A DNA stretch of 64,000 nucleotides from Azadirachta indica (lineage: Eukaryota; Streptophyta; Magnoliopsida; Sapindales; Meliaceae): assembly GCA_022749755.1 (NCBI GenBank), contig CM040444.1, positions 4,529,009-4,593,008 on the forward strand, given 5' to 3'. Position 1 is the first letter of the stretch, and each line of letters begins with the position of its first letter. The notes beneath the pieces were generated by a model that had not been told where the DNA came from, ran no database searches, and saw only the letters and a list, made by a program, of their open reading frames with translations. The translations under genes and the position numbers were made by a program. Positions 37,000 to 47,564 of the stretch are shown here, in pieces.

Positions 37000-37910
37000 A
37001 TGGCTGACCCAGAGACAACTCCAAGCACAAAAATTCTTTCTGCTACCTCCTCCAGTCAAAATCGTTTCACTATTATCAATCCCTTTGATAATGCTTCATC
37101 TCTTCTCCATCAACACCAATGCACAAATCTCCATTAAAATCACCACCTCCAATTATACATTATGGCATTTTCAGTTTAACACAATTCTAATAGGATATGA
37201 CCATGTCCCACACAAACCATTATGATTGATGATGACGAAATTCAAAATTCGGATTACACCTTATGTGCTCGACAAGATCAACTAATACTCAATGTTATAG
37301 CTAGCTCTATTTCTTCAAACCTTATTCCTTTTATTGCTTCAGCTCGCACATCACAGCAAGCTTGCGATATTCTTGCCAACACCTATGCCAAACCTTCTCG
37401 AGGGGAACTTATACAGTTGAAAGAGGATCTCCGTCTACTTACAAAAGGCACGTAGTCAATTACAAAGTACATGCAACGAGTAAGAGTTCTCATTGATGAA
37501 CTCGTCATGCTTAATAACCCTATCAACAATGATGATCTTATGCTAAAGATCTTAAGTGGTCTTGATGAAGATTGCAAGGATCTCTGCTCAGCTATTGATG
37601 TTCGCGAAAGTCTTATTACGTTTGAAGAATTGCATGAAAAACTCATCAACTTTGAAGCACATTTCAAGTATGAAGCAAGAAAAAAAGCTAACCTTCAAAC
37701 ATGCCAGCCTCTGCTAAACCAACACAAAAACCTTTTCATAACCCTCAAAAATATCAACCGCAAAATCATCCCTTCTACCCACTAACCATAAACAAAAATC
37801 ATCCATCATATCAACCTAATCCACAACCTCGTCCCTAACTCAGAAAGTGCCAACTGTGTAGGGGGAAAAGCCATTCCTCTAAATGCTGTCTAATGTTCGT
37901 GTGTTTCAAC
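37000..37910 (+). pseudogene. copia element 2, gag with zinc knuckle
   Basis: It starts MADPETTPSTKILSATSSSQ at 37000 and is soon frameshifted. Frame 37222-37455 carries LILNVIASSISSNLIPFIAS and the GELIQLKEDLRLLTKGT segment. Frame 37471-37785 continues with MQRVRVLIDELVMLNNPI. The zinc knuckle CQLCRGKSHSSKCC lies at about 37846-37890. This is the RE1-like copia gag type. Confidence 0.88.
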
Positions 37911-38009
37911 CAACACCAACCTAACACCAAGACCACTCGACCTTCTTCTCTTCAAGCTCATTTTGCCACTCTTTAAGCCCATCTCGTAGGTGCTCTTGCA
38001 CCCTCTAAA

Positions 38010-38300
38010 CCTGAATTGCTTCTAGACTTTGGAGCATCCCACCATGTGACAATTGATCTTCAAAATTTGTCTCTTCACTTGGAGTATCCTGTTACTGAGG
38101 CCATAGATATTGGAGATGTCATCGGACTACCTATCACCCACACAAGTTCAACCACCTTATCATCATTTTCTACAACCTTTAATCTCGATATCATTTTACG
38201 TGTTTCATCTATGAAAAAGAATTTAATTTATGTTTCTCAATTTTGTTCTAACAATGTTTTTATAGAATTCTTACCATCTTCTTTTTGTGTAAAAGATCTT
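38010..38300 (+). pseudogene. copia element 2, aspartic protease region
   Basis: LLLDFGASHHVTIDLQNLSL occupies the position of the family motif D-S-G-A-S; the catalytic triad Ser is Phe here, so the protease would be inactive. LRVSSMKKNLIYVSQFCSNN, a typical stretch after the protease, follows. Confidence 0.8.
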
Positions 38301-38479
38301 CCTACGAGGGCAACACTATTGCAAAGAATGACCAGAGAGTGTGTTTATGAGTGGCTGTGTTCATCACGAACAACAAAGCTTGTCATTGCCTTTTCCTCAA
38401 TATCACCAACCACAAAGCCTATCATTGCATTTTCTTCAATATATCATTGCCTTTTCTTGAATACCAACTAATGTCGACC

Positions 38480-39144
38480 AATGGTATAGTTGTCTTGGTC
38501 ATCTATCCTCTAATATTTTACGTCATTTACTGTCACGTAAAGTTTTATTAATGTCATCGTCGTTGATCATATCGGATTTTTATTATAATCCTTGTCAATG
38601 CAATAAGACTCACAAGTTACCATTTTTATCCTCATCACTTACAAGCTTTCATCCTCTTTAAATATTATATTCAGATGTGTGGACATCTCTAGTTGTTTCG
38701 TATGATGGCTATAAATATTACATTATATTTGTTGACCATTTCACTCGATACATATGGTTTTATTATCTTAAGCAAAAATTTAATGTTCATGACATTTTTG
38801 CGCGCTTCAAATTATTAGAGGAAAATCCTATTATTACAGTTTATACTGATAATGGTTGTGAATACATTGCATTAAAATCCTTTCTCATACAAATGTGTAT
38901 CTCTCACCTTACCACTCCTCCACACACTCTTGAACACAATAGGTTTTCTGAATGTCATCATCACTATATCGTTGAAATTGGCCGCACATTACTTCATCAT
39001 ACACACAAGCCTTTCACTTTTTGGCCTCATGCTTATACCATTACCATAACCATATATCTTATTAATCAAATGCCAAAGGTTTGTTTTTTCATGCAATCTT
39101 CATTTGAAAAACTTTTTGGCACTCCACCAAATTACACGAAGTAA
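38480..39144 (+). pseudogene. copia element 2, GAG-pre-integrase and integrase
   Basis: WYSCLGHLSSNILRHLLSRK (about 38480) is the pre-integrase start, followed by a broken His/Cys region (NPCQCNKTHKLPF). The frame 38677-39144 has the catalytic Asp in SDVWTS, the second Asp in YTDNGCEYIAL, and the Glu in EHNRFSECHHHYIVEIGR. The core is readable, but the rest of pol is not in one frame. Confidence 0.88.
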
Positions 39145-40039
39145 AAAGTCTATGGTTGTTTCTGCTACTCGTAGATTCTACCATATGGGTTTCACAAGCT
39201 TGACCCTTAATCCAAACCATGTGTTTTTCTCGACTATTCATCCACCTAGATTGCATATCAATGTTACGATCCAATTTCAAAAAAAAAAAAATTTCTTTCA
39301 AGGTATGTAACATTATAGAATCCATTTTTCTCTTTTCTCATCAATTCACCCATCTTACCTCACCTTATTGAAAACACTTTCGAAGAATAGACCTTATCAG
39401 ATCCTTTTATACTTCCTTCTTTGACCATTCATTCTCATAACTTACCTACTTTAAAAATCTCCTGCAAGCATGACCCCTTGAACCTACCTAAAGTTATTAA
39501 CCCAAATAATCATTCTTCCACTTTCTCCCCTAATAATTCCCCCATTAGATCCCCCTTTTCCAAATCAAATGCTCTTCATCAAGATATACCTTATCAAATA
39601 AATCACGTTACTTAATTGACAATTCAATTTTTAACTCACAATTCCAAAATTCAAGCTCATTATTCTTTGTTAACCAACCAAAAGATACTTCCCCTCTCTA
39701 AACAAAAAATTCCTTTCTTTCCCTAATCAATCTCTGCTTATACGTTTATTCTTCCGAAGTTGGTGTGTATACGACAATTCATGAACATCATCACTATTGC
39801 GATTGCAAGGCAGGCTCTTAAACGAATCTCCTTCCATATCTACCATTTCAACCTCACCAAATATATGTCATCAAGATATAACACTTCCAAATCTATATTC
39901 TCCTACACCTCAACAAAATTATCCCATGAAAGCTCGAGTAAAAAATAGCATGCACAAACCCCTTACCAAACTTGGCCTTACCACTTTACACAATTTTACT
40001 CACCCCATAAAACCTACCTTTATCAACCAAGTTCTAAAA
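39145..40039 (+). pseudogene. copia element 2, integrase-RT linker
   Basis: Fragments such as the broken RFYHMGFTSLTLNP and SRHVTFDE-like regions follow the integrase, with stops in every frame. The short frames here (39421-39615, 39760-40042) are Pro/Ser/Thr-rich linker remnants and not separate genes. Confidence 0.6.
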
Positions 40040-40690
40040 TAATTTAAATGGCGTGTGGCTATGTCTAATCAATTTAATGCACTTCTTTGCAATGAAACTT
40101 GAATTCTTGTATCCTCTAACTCCTCATGAATTTGGTTGTGTACAAATGGTTGTTTTGCATTAAATAGAACCCAGATAGAAAAGTTGAACACTATAATGCC
40201 TACCTTGCTGCTATAGACTTCCACCAACGCCTAAGTATTAACTACCATGAGACATTCAATCTTGTAATCAAATCGACCACCATCCGTGTTTCATCAGCTT
40301 TACACTATCAAAAGGGTGGCCACTCAAGCAACTCGATGTTAACAACTTTTTTTTTCATGGCATTTAACCAAGAATGTTTATATGAGTCAACCCTTAGGCT
40401 TTATTAATACAAACAATCCAACATATATTTGTCACTTAAAGAAAACTCGCTATAGCCTTAAATAATCCCCGAGAGCATGGTATCACAAACTTCTCCAATT
40501 TCTACTATTTTTTGGGTTTATTGATTCGCAGACAGATACTTCTTTATCCATCTATACATAAAATGGATGTCACAATGTATTGCTTAGTATTTGTAGATGG
40601 CTTGATTCTTACAAGAAGTAGTCCTCAACACCTTGCACATTTTGTTTGCTAACTGGCAGCAAAATTTTCATTGCAACATCTTGCTAACCT
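40040..40690 (+). pseudogene. copia element 2, reverse transcriptase N-part
   Basis: Broken RT reading includes FKWRVAMSNQFNAL (family WRxAMxxEFxAL), then QPLGFINTNNPTYICHLKKT, SPRAWYHKL and LLFFGFIDSQTDTSL. It ends shortly before a nested insertion at about 40695. Confidence 0.82.
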
Positions 40691-40694
40691 TTTT

Positions 40695-41467
40695 TACTAT
40701 TGGATTGGGTTTTCTTCTATTTGGAGATGGCCCAAATTTTCTCTTCAATAGTAACTAAGCTCAATTATCTCAAGGACATCTTGGTCTTTTCTTAAGTAGG
40801 ATTTAGTGTTTAATTTGCTGTAATATATATATGTGTGTTAAGAAGAGATCATTTTTAGAGAGAGGCGGGCACTGTTCACGAGAGAGAGGCAGAATATTTC
40901 GGAATAGTTTTGATCAAGTAAACTCAAAATAGTTTTGATCAAGTGGCTGATCAGTGGTCAATTCGTGGTCCGATTGAGCTGAAAGTTTACCAGTAGTTTT
41001 CTAACTCAGAAGACTAAATTTTGAACGGTGGAGATCAGATTTAGAGCTCCCTTTCTCCAGATTTTGTGGTTGGAAGTTAAGCCATTATTTTGTTGATGTT
41101 TTTCTTGAACCCTCTCTAATTTCTTTGTAAAACTTGATTGTTTGCCAAGATTGTGTGATCTTGAGAATATTGTGGATGTGTACCTCTAGTTTTAATTAGA
41201 GAGAAATTGTGTATTCTCATTATTTGATTATAGTGGAGTTGTTTTGGGTGGACTACGGTTCCGTGATTTTTACTGCTCACATTGAGGAGGTTTTCCATAT
41301 TAAAATTGATTGTGTTATGGTTGTTTTATTAATGATGTGGTTGCTGTCCAAGAATTGATTTTGTGCCTAAAGATTGTTGCTCTATTTGTTTGTTTCCTAT
41401 TAAGTTCACGCAAGCGGGGATAAGGTAATTATTGTGCTTCTGCAAATTGGTTTGTATTAGTTTATCC
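40695..41467 (+). repeat. solo LTR-like block nested in copia element 2
   Basis: RT coding similarity stops before 40695 and resumes exactly with TYLLGVEVLPSRM at 41468. In between is non-coding DNA with a GAGAGAGGC-type leader (40855-40900), TTGGATTGGG near its left edge and TATCCCAACA at its right edge (an inverted TGTTGGGA/TCCCAACA-like terminus). This fits a solo LTR, though an internal duplication (AATAGTTTTGATCAAGT, twice at 40900-40940) is also present. Confidence 0.7.
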
Positions 41468-42315
41468 CAACACTTACTTGCTTGGTGTCGAAGTTTTACC
41501 ATCAAGAATGTTGTTCTCTAATCTCAACATAAGTATATTCTTAATCTCTCAAAGAAAACCAATATACTTAATGCCAACGACGTTCAAACATTAATGTAAC
41601 CAAATCATATGCCAAGTCTTCACAATGGTACTTCCCTATCAAATGCTATAGAATACTAATATAGTATTGGTGGACTTCAATATTTCTCTCTCATTCTCCC
41701 TGAACTTGCCTTTATGGTCAATAAAGTTTCTCAATTTATGAATCGTCTAATAACTCAGCATTGGATTGTCATTAAATGGTTGCTTTGTTATCTAGAGGTA
41801 CGATCACTTACGATTTGTTTCTTCATTGATAATCATCCTTATTACTCCATGGTTTTTTCTGATGCAGATTGAGCAGGAAATATAGATAACTGCAATCTAC
41901 AAGTGCTCATGTTATATTTCTTGGTCATAATGCAATTTCTTGGAGTTTAAAGAAACAACGTATTGGTGCTCAATCCTTCACCGAAGTTAAGTATCGAGCA
42001 GTTGCCTTTATCATTGCTAAAATTACCTAGCTCCAATCATTGTTATGGAACTATAAATCCACTTGCCAACCATACCAAGATTTATTGTGGCGATATCGGT
42101 GCTAGATATCTATCTACAAATCCTATTTTCACACTCACATAAAGCACATTGTCGTAGATTTTGATTTCGTTTGAGAAATAGTGTAGAATAGTGACATCCG
42201 AGTTTCTCATGTTTCATCCAATGACTAACGCCTTTACCAAGCCGCTTTCTCATCAATGCTTACAAGATCTTTATGTCAAGATTAGCATCCTTCCTAGGCC
42301 ACCATCTTCGAGGGC
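41468..42315 (+). pseudogene. copia element 2, RT C-part and RNase H
   Basis: After TYLLGVEVLPSRM come broken RT/RNase H phrases in shifting frames, including an SDADWAG-like TCTGATGCAGATTGAGCAGG (41860-41880) and a run matching SSAEAEYRA (about 41980-42005). Confidence 0.78.
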
Positions 42316-42317
42316 AT

Positions 42318-42490
42318 ATTAGGAAAGTTATGTAGTCAATGATGGCAAGTTGTGTATCAATTAATTGTAAATATTTTATACTTGATAGCTAATTAGTGGC
42401 AAGGCCATTATTTATTTCCTTTTAAAATTAATTACAATTATTGTATATATTTTGGAATCTAATAAAACGTTAACTATTCTTTTCCCAATT
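42318..42490 (+). repeat. copia element 2, 3' LTR
   Basis: It follows a purine-rich stretch (CGAGGGCATATTAGGAAAG). Pairs with 36848-36996. Right end approximate; TA/CA microsatellites (42518-42556) follow. Confidence 0.7.
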
Positions 42491-42569
42491 CAATATTTTC
42501 TCTTTCTACCTTTACAAGTATATACATACATGTATACATACATATACACACACATAATGCGAGAAGAAA

Positions 42570-44552
42570 GTATTTGGTTTCATCTTTATAGAGTGTGTTT
42601 TGCTTGGTGGTGGAGTCTTGTCATGCAGCTTCTACTTAGGTTATTGGTGATGGTTCATGGGTGAATTTCTGGCATGATCCTTGGCTGTCCTCTCTAATCT
42701 TATCGCCTAATAATCCGTGGCATTTTTCTTCATTGTTTTCTTTTGTAATTAGAGATAGTAATTGATGTGTTCTAGACGAGTTTTATGAGATGATTCCACA
42801 TCTTAGAGATTCTATTATGAATATAACTCTTCCACATCTGCAATGTCCTGATCGTTTAGTGTGGAAGTCTTCTAAGCATAGGATCTTACTCTTAAAGATA
42901 GTTACAATTACTTTTGGATTCACAATAGGACTTAGATTTGGTGCAACTATTTATGGAAGAATTTTATTCCTCCTAGGTTTAGGATGTTAGTTTTTTGTGT
43001 TCTTCTGTATAAGTGCCGACAAATGAAGTTTTAAGATCAAGGGGTCTTTGTATTGTGTTTGCTTGCTCCCTTTGTGATGGTTTCTCTTGTCTAGAAAAGA
43101 TCAATCATGTTTTGTGCATGTTCTTTTGAGAGGAAGATTTGGTAGTGGCTGAGTAATCTTTTCCATCTTTCTTTGTTGTCTCACTCTTTTTGTTTAAAGC
43201 TTCAGAACTGGATTATTGATTGGGCCTTTAGTCCTCAATCATCCAATATCTGGCTTGATCTCTTGTTTTTGTTAGAAATTAAACTTGATTTGACTCAAAA
43301 TAAATTGGGCTTATAAGATTTAAGCTTAAAAATAGTGTGGCCCAATTTCTAAAAAATTTTAATAAAATATTTAGATATTTATAGAATAAATATCTAAATA
43401 TTTAGTAATAAAAATCTAGTTAAATATAATATATATCTAGATATTAATAGTTAATATATAGATATTATTATGTATAGTTCTAGAAGGAAATTTGTAACTA
43501 TTAGATTAGATGTGTTGGCATAATGTTAACCATTGGTTAAGAATGTGTCATACTATAAATAGGGGTGAGTTCTTCCATTATAAATTAAGCCAAAAATTAG
43601 AAATCAATAAAATTGTGAGCTTCTCCTTCCTTCCTTATCCATAATTATTGCTAACTAATTTATCTCCTCTTGTCATATAAGCCCTTCACCTTTCAAGAGT
43701 TTTGTCTTTTATGCTATTTGGCATGCTAAGAATCGACTGCGTTTTGATAATGTCCTTCCTTCATTTAAGAGCATTCAATTGGATATTTTGGCACATATAC
43801 GATACTTGGGAAGCTTTGATCCTGTTTTCGTTAAGTTTGGTTATAATAGACATATTTTATCTAATTTTGGGATTTCGCTGCATTTGGGTAAAGCTCTTCA
43901 AGTTATTCTTTCCTAGCATCCTCCAATAACTGGTTAGATCAAGATCAACACTGATGGATTAGCTAAGGGTAATCCTGGTCCTTTTGCTTGGGGCTTATGT
44001 TTCGTAATGGTGTTGAAGGCTTCATAGGTAAGTTTGGTTTAGCTCTTGGTTGTCAAATTGTATTCTTTGCAGAGATTATGGCTATTATCTTAGCCATTGA
44101 AATTGCTTTTAACAAGGATTGGTTCGATCTCTGGCTTGAGAGTGATTCAATGTTGGTTATTCAACTTCTCCTTAAAGACACCTCCTTGGTTGCTTTATAA
44201 CATGTGGATTAATTGTCATTTGTTGCTTCAAAGATGAACTTCTGATTCTCATTCTTTTCGGGAAACTAATGCAATGGCAGCTACATTGGCAAAATTAGGT
44301 TTGCATTGTGATTCTATTCATTAGTAGTCCTCTTACCCTTCCTTTATTAGTAGTTTGCTTGTTCATGATGCTAGTGGATTTCCTTGTTACCAATTTACTT
44401 AAGTTTATTGGGTGTTCCTCTTTTTGTTTTATGGTATTTTTAAAGGTTAAGGCTCATTATGTCTCCTCTTGATTTTTATCTTTTTTCTTCTCTATTTTGT
44501 TTTTAATAAATGATCCTTGTTTGTCAAGGTTTCACGGAAAAAGAAAAAAAGT
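42570..44552 (+). mobile_element. 5'-truncated L1 LINE: ORF2 tail with RNase H, split by a solo LTR
   Basis: Only the end of ORF2 is left. 42640-43260 holds broken zf-RVT-like sequence (GDGSWVNFWHDPWL near 42645-42690). 43700-44330 carries AIWHAKNRLRFDNVLPSFKS, then an RNase H domain (INTDGLAKGNPGPFAWG, GFIGKFGLALGCQ, FAEIMAIILAIEIA, LWLESDSMLVIQLL). The 3' end, TGTCAAGGTTTCACGG followed by A-rich DNA at 44536-44550, is the usual tail of plant L1 elements. Frameshifts and stops show it is dead. Confidence 0.88.
43267..43690 (+). repeat. solo LTR-like insertion in the L1
   Basis: The L1 reading WLDLLFL breaks at about 43267 and resumes at about 43690 (SPFTFQEF..VFYAIWHAKN). The interval begins TGTTAGAAATTAAAC, has a TATA box (CTATAAATAGGGGTG at 43553) and an AATAAA signal (43607), and ends near CTTGTCATA. 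This is what a small LTR looks like. Confidence 0.7.
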
Positions 44553-45200
44553 ACAACAAGCTTCAAGGTTAAGATATAACATGCCACCTAGTTCTTGATT
44601 GGGTAGTAAAAGAAGGCATGCCCTTATGGGAAGGCATGCGTTCAAGTCCTGTAAATACATAACTCTCCACATAAATTGTTGGGACATCTTTCTATTATAT
44701 TAGAGTGTGGATACTCTCCTTCTAATTTGTGGCAGACATCTTACTGAATATTTGTGACCATTTGGGACCTCTTTCTACTATATTAGAGTATAGACACACA
44801 CTCTCTCTTCCCACCATATTTAAGTATGGGTATCTCTCTCTAATTTGAGGGCGCCTATATACTTTCTCTCTTCCCACTAGAGTGTAGGTACTCTCTCTTT
44901 AATTTGAAGGCAGAAATCACATTCAATGTGTCTAGAAATCTAGGGGGTGCAACATAACTGTCCTAATGTATATCACTAGATTTTAATGGAATACTCAAAA
45001 CCCAGTAGAATCCTAATGTATATTAGTATATTGTAATGTAATAATCTAAAAAATTAACATTCCATTAATTAACAGTTCCAACTAAAATAAAAAAAAAGTA
45101 GATAATGGCTAAAAGAATTACTGTTTTGATTGTCTATAGAAATATTGATCATGGTTCCTAATAAGAATTAAAGAAAAATTCTAGTCAATATTCACCATAA
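44553..45200. other. L1-H intergenic DNA with local tandem repeats and a hairpin
   Basis: 44612-44642 forms a short hairpin (AAGGCATGCCCTTATGGGAAGG). GCGTTCAAGTCC (44638-44649) resembles a tRNA T-loop or B box, but no full tRNA can be folded. From 44680 to 44910 a unit of about 80-100 bases recurs three or four times: TCTACTATATTAGAGTA, then ACTCTC, then TCTAATTTG.GG. No gene is seen. Confidence 0.5.
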
Positions 45201-45204
45201 TTAA

Positions 45205-45420
45205 AATTCTATCAGCATCTTGGAATAAAGTAAAATTCTCCAATGAAAATATTTCCCATCATCGTTATTTCCATGTGACGAGGGAATAAAGGAATGCTTT
45301 AAATTTAAGCTTAAATTATAAAATTACTCTCTCCTTCATCCACTCTATATATTACTAATTCTTTCTTCTCTGTATTAAATATTTTCTCTGAATCACTAGC
45401 TTTTCTTGAAGAAAATCAAA
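45205..45420 (+). promoter_or_regulatory. gene H promoter block
   Basis: Shares TTGGAATAAAGTA, GTGACGAGGGAATAAAGGAATGC and TTCATCCACTCTATATATTA (45336-45355, likely TATA) with C, G and J, ending 65 bases before the ATG. Confidence 0.55.
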
Positions 45421-46620
45421 ATGGGCAACTATCTTGGAACTGTAAGAGTTTCTTCAATTTATCGAATACTTTGATTTTTATGCAAATATTTTAAATAACT
45501 TATACTAAGATTCTATTTGATAATTTTAAAATATGTAGATACTAGCTTTTGTATAGTTTAGTTAGTGGTAAAATTTTACTTTTAAAATGATTAAAAATTA
45601 ATTCTTTCTTTCTTTTGTGTGCCGACTTTAGTTTGAAAATTGATTTCTTTTATTATTTTATTGGGTGATTATATTTTCTGCAACATGATGATGACAATTG
45701 ATTATGGCTTCCTTTTTGTTTCGTGTTGATGATGAAACTCAGACTACTGAAAATAAATCATCTGAGGAGGCATCCTACACAGGAGCTCAACAACAGAGAG
45801 AACTTCAGCAACCGGTCTTTTTTTCTTTACTTCTTTTACGAAAGTATAATTTCTGTTTCTTTTTTCGCTTTTGGGCAATTTAATTAGTTAAAAATTTATG
45901 CATTTGTTTGCGTGGTGGTGATAAAATTCTATAGCCTCCTGGGGGAAGGATGAGGCGTAAACCGGAAGAAAAGGTAAAATTTTACTCCTAAGATATATAA
46001 TTTTAATTTGCTTTTGGTTAATTTCATCTTTAATTTCTGATACTCTATTTTTTATACGTTCATTGATTCATCAGTTAATAAGATATATATGAATGGTGAT
46101 TGTTGAAGGTAGCATCACCATTAAATCATAATTTTCTTGTATTGGAATGATATTGTTTAAGGTTTTGCTCACATGCACATGCAAGCCTTCTTCTTCCTCA
46201 CTTGGGAAGTCAAATTCAATGGACTTATCACGTGAATCCAAATAATTATCATCCATTTTTTCGGTAATCGAGATGTTGTTTAACTTTTTTCTCATCTGAC
46301 AAATTTGGCATGTGGATTTAAGGATTTGAGCATCATGTTAAAGTATTCCTTAACCTAAACATTTAAACTTAAACTTAAAGTCCAAATTGAATATTTATGA
46401 TATTTAATGATGAACTCTGTAGGGGAACAACCTGCGTTATGGAAGGCAGTTACTTGAGGATGATAACCCACCACCTGAAAATGAGCCATCGGTAAAGTCT
46501 CAATGCTAATTTTTCTTGTTTACTTCTTGTTTTAATTTATAGGTTTATTTTGCATTAATTTTATGACCATTGTATTTATTGTTGCTACCGCAGAAGATAT
46601 CCGATGAGCAAAAGAAGTGA
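45421..46620 (+). CDS. micro-exon gene H, MGN type, intact
   Basis: Five phase-0 exons predict 75 residues with no irregular junction except one GTCTTT donor. Exon 1 (45421-45441) encodes MGNYLGT, then GTAAGA. Exon 2 (45743-45814) encodes 24 residues, starting TTENKSSEEASYTGAQQQ and ending ELQQP. Exon 3 (45935-45973) encodes PPGGRMRRKPEEK. Exon 4 (46423-46491) encodes 23 residues, starting GNNLRYGRQLLEDDNPPP and ending ENEPS. Exon 5 (46594-46620, after ACCGCAG) encodes KISDEQKK and stop. Gly2-Asn3 with Gly6-Thr7 fits the N-myristoylation pattern, so membrane tethering is plausible but inferred. The rest is polar and likely disordered. Exons 2-5 correspond one to one with those in J and K. No transposon has entered this copy. 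I recognise no homologue or function. Confidence 0.65.
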
Positions 46621-47197
46621 GAAGATAACGTTCGAGATTGAGCAATGTGAACTTGAAAACCCATGATATAATAACTTCGTCAATGAAGACGATGGGCAAT
46701 AAATACTTTTTTAATCTTCTCTTATTTGTCATATAATAAGAATTAAATTATGTTGATAACTAGATATGTATTATGTTATAATGTGATGACTTCAATTTGA
46801 AATATATGTTGAGCTACATATTTTAGAATTGAGAGAGAGGAATATCAATGCTGAATTTTTAACGAGACGAACAGAAGCATAGTCTTTTGGCAATAATCTT
46901 CGTCCATTCTCACCAATTTTTATTATTTTGAGTTCAAAATTGCCTTTAATTAAAGTAACTGTAAGAATTTTCTTCAATTTATTTTCAAATACTTTATCTT
47001 GTATGAAAATTTTTTAAATAACTTAACTTAGATTGTATTAATGATAAAATTTACTTTTAATGAATTGTTTTCTGTTTTTTTTTTTTAAAATTGATCTTTT
47101 TTCTCAAACTTTATTTTGTCTTTATATTTTCTGCAACATGATGATGAAAATTCATTATGGCTTCCTTTTTGCTGTTGGTTGGTGAGGAAACTCAAAG
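46621..47197. other. H-K intergenic DNA; exon 1 of K deleted
   Basis: 46800-46950 matches 54840-54990 before gene J (TCAATGCTGAATTTTTAACG, GAGACGAACAG, TTCATTCTCACC). At 46953 the match jumps straight to the intron after J exon 1 (GTAAGAATTTTCTT), so the K promoter and exon 1 have been deleted. Confidence 0.7.
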
Positions 47198-47564
47198 ACT
47201 AAAAATAAATCAAACGAGAAGGCATCCACCCTAGGCACTCAACAACAGAGAAAACTTGAGAAACTGTTATTTTTTTTAATTTTTTTACGTTAATATAATT
47301 TCTTTTTTAGCTTTTTGGCAATTTATTAGATAAAAAATTGCGGTGTTGATGAAATTCTATAGCCTCCAGGGGGAAGGGTGAGAAGGATTGCCAAAAAGAA
47401 GGTAAAATTTTATTCCTAAAATATATAATTAAGTAGCTCGATTCCTTATTTTTGTTTGCCTTTCGGTTTCATCTTTAATTCTCATAATAATTTTTTATTT
47501 ATTGAACGTTCATTGATTCAACAATAATATATATATATATATATATGATTAGTGATTGTTGTAT

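Larger units (their letters stand above)
36848..42490 (+). mobile_element. Ty1/copia retrotransposon 2, degenerate, with nested solo LTR
   Basis: The short LTRs (about 145-170 bases) share GGAAAGTTATGTAGT at the start and CAATTAATTGTAAATATTTT in the middle. Between them are gag, protease, integrase and RT/RNase H in copia order. No primer binding site is visible: the gag ATG comes almost directly after the left LTR, so the leader is deleted. Frameshifts and stops are frequent. It is a different lineage from elements 1, 3 and 4. Confidence 0.88.

Noticed and set aside
37383..37667. 94-codon minus-strand ORF
   Set aside because: Shadow of the copia element 2 gag frame.
44612..44650. Possible tRNA gene
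   Set aside because: Only a T-loop-like motif is present; acceptor stem, D arm and anticodon arm cannot be formed.
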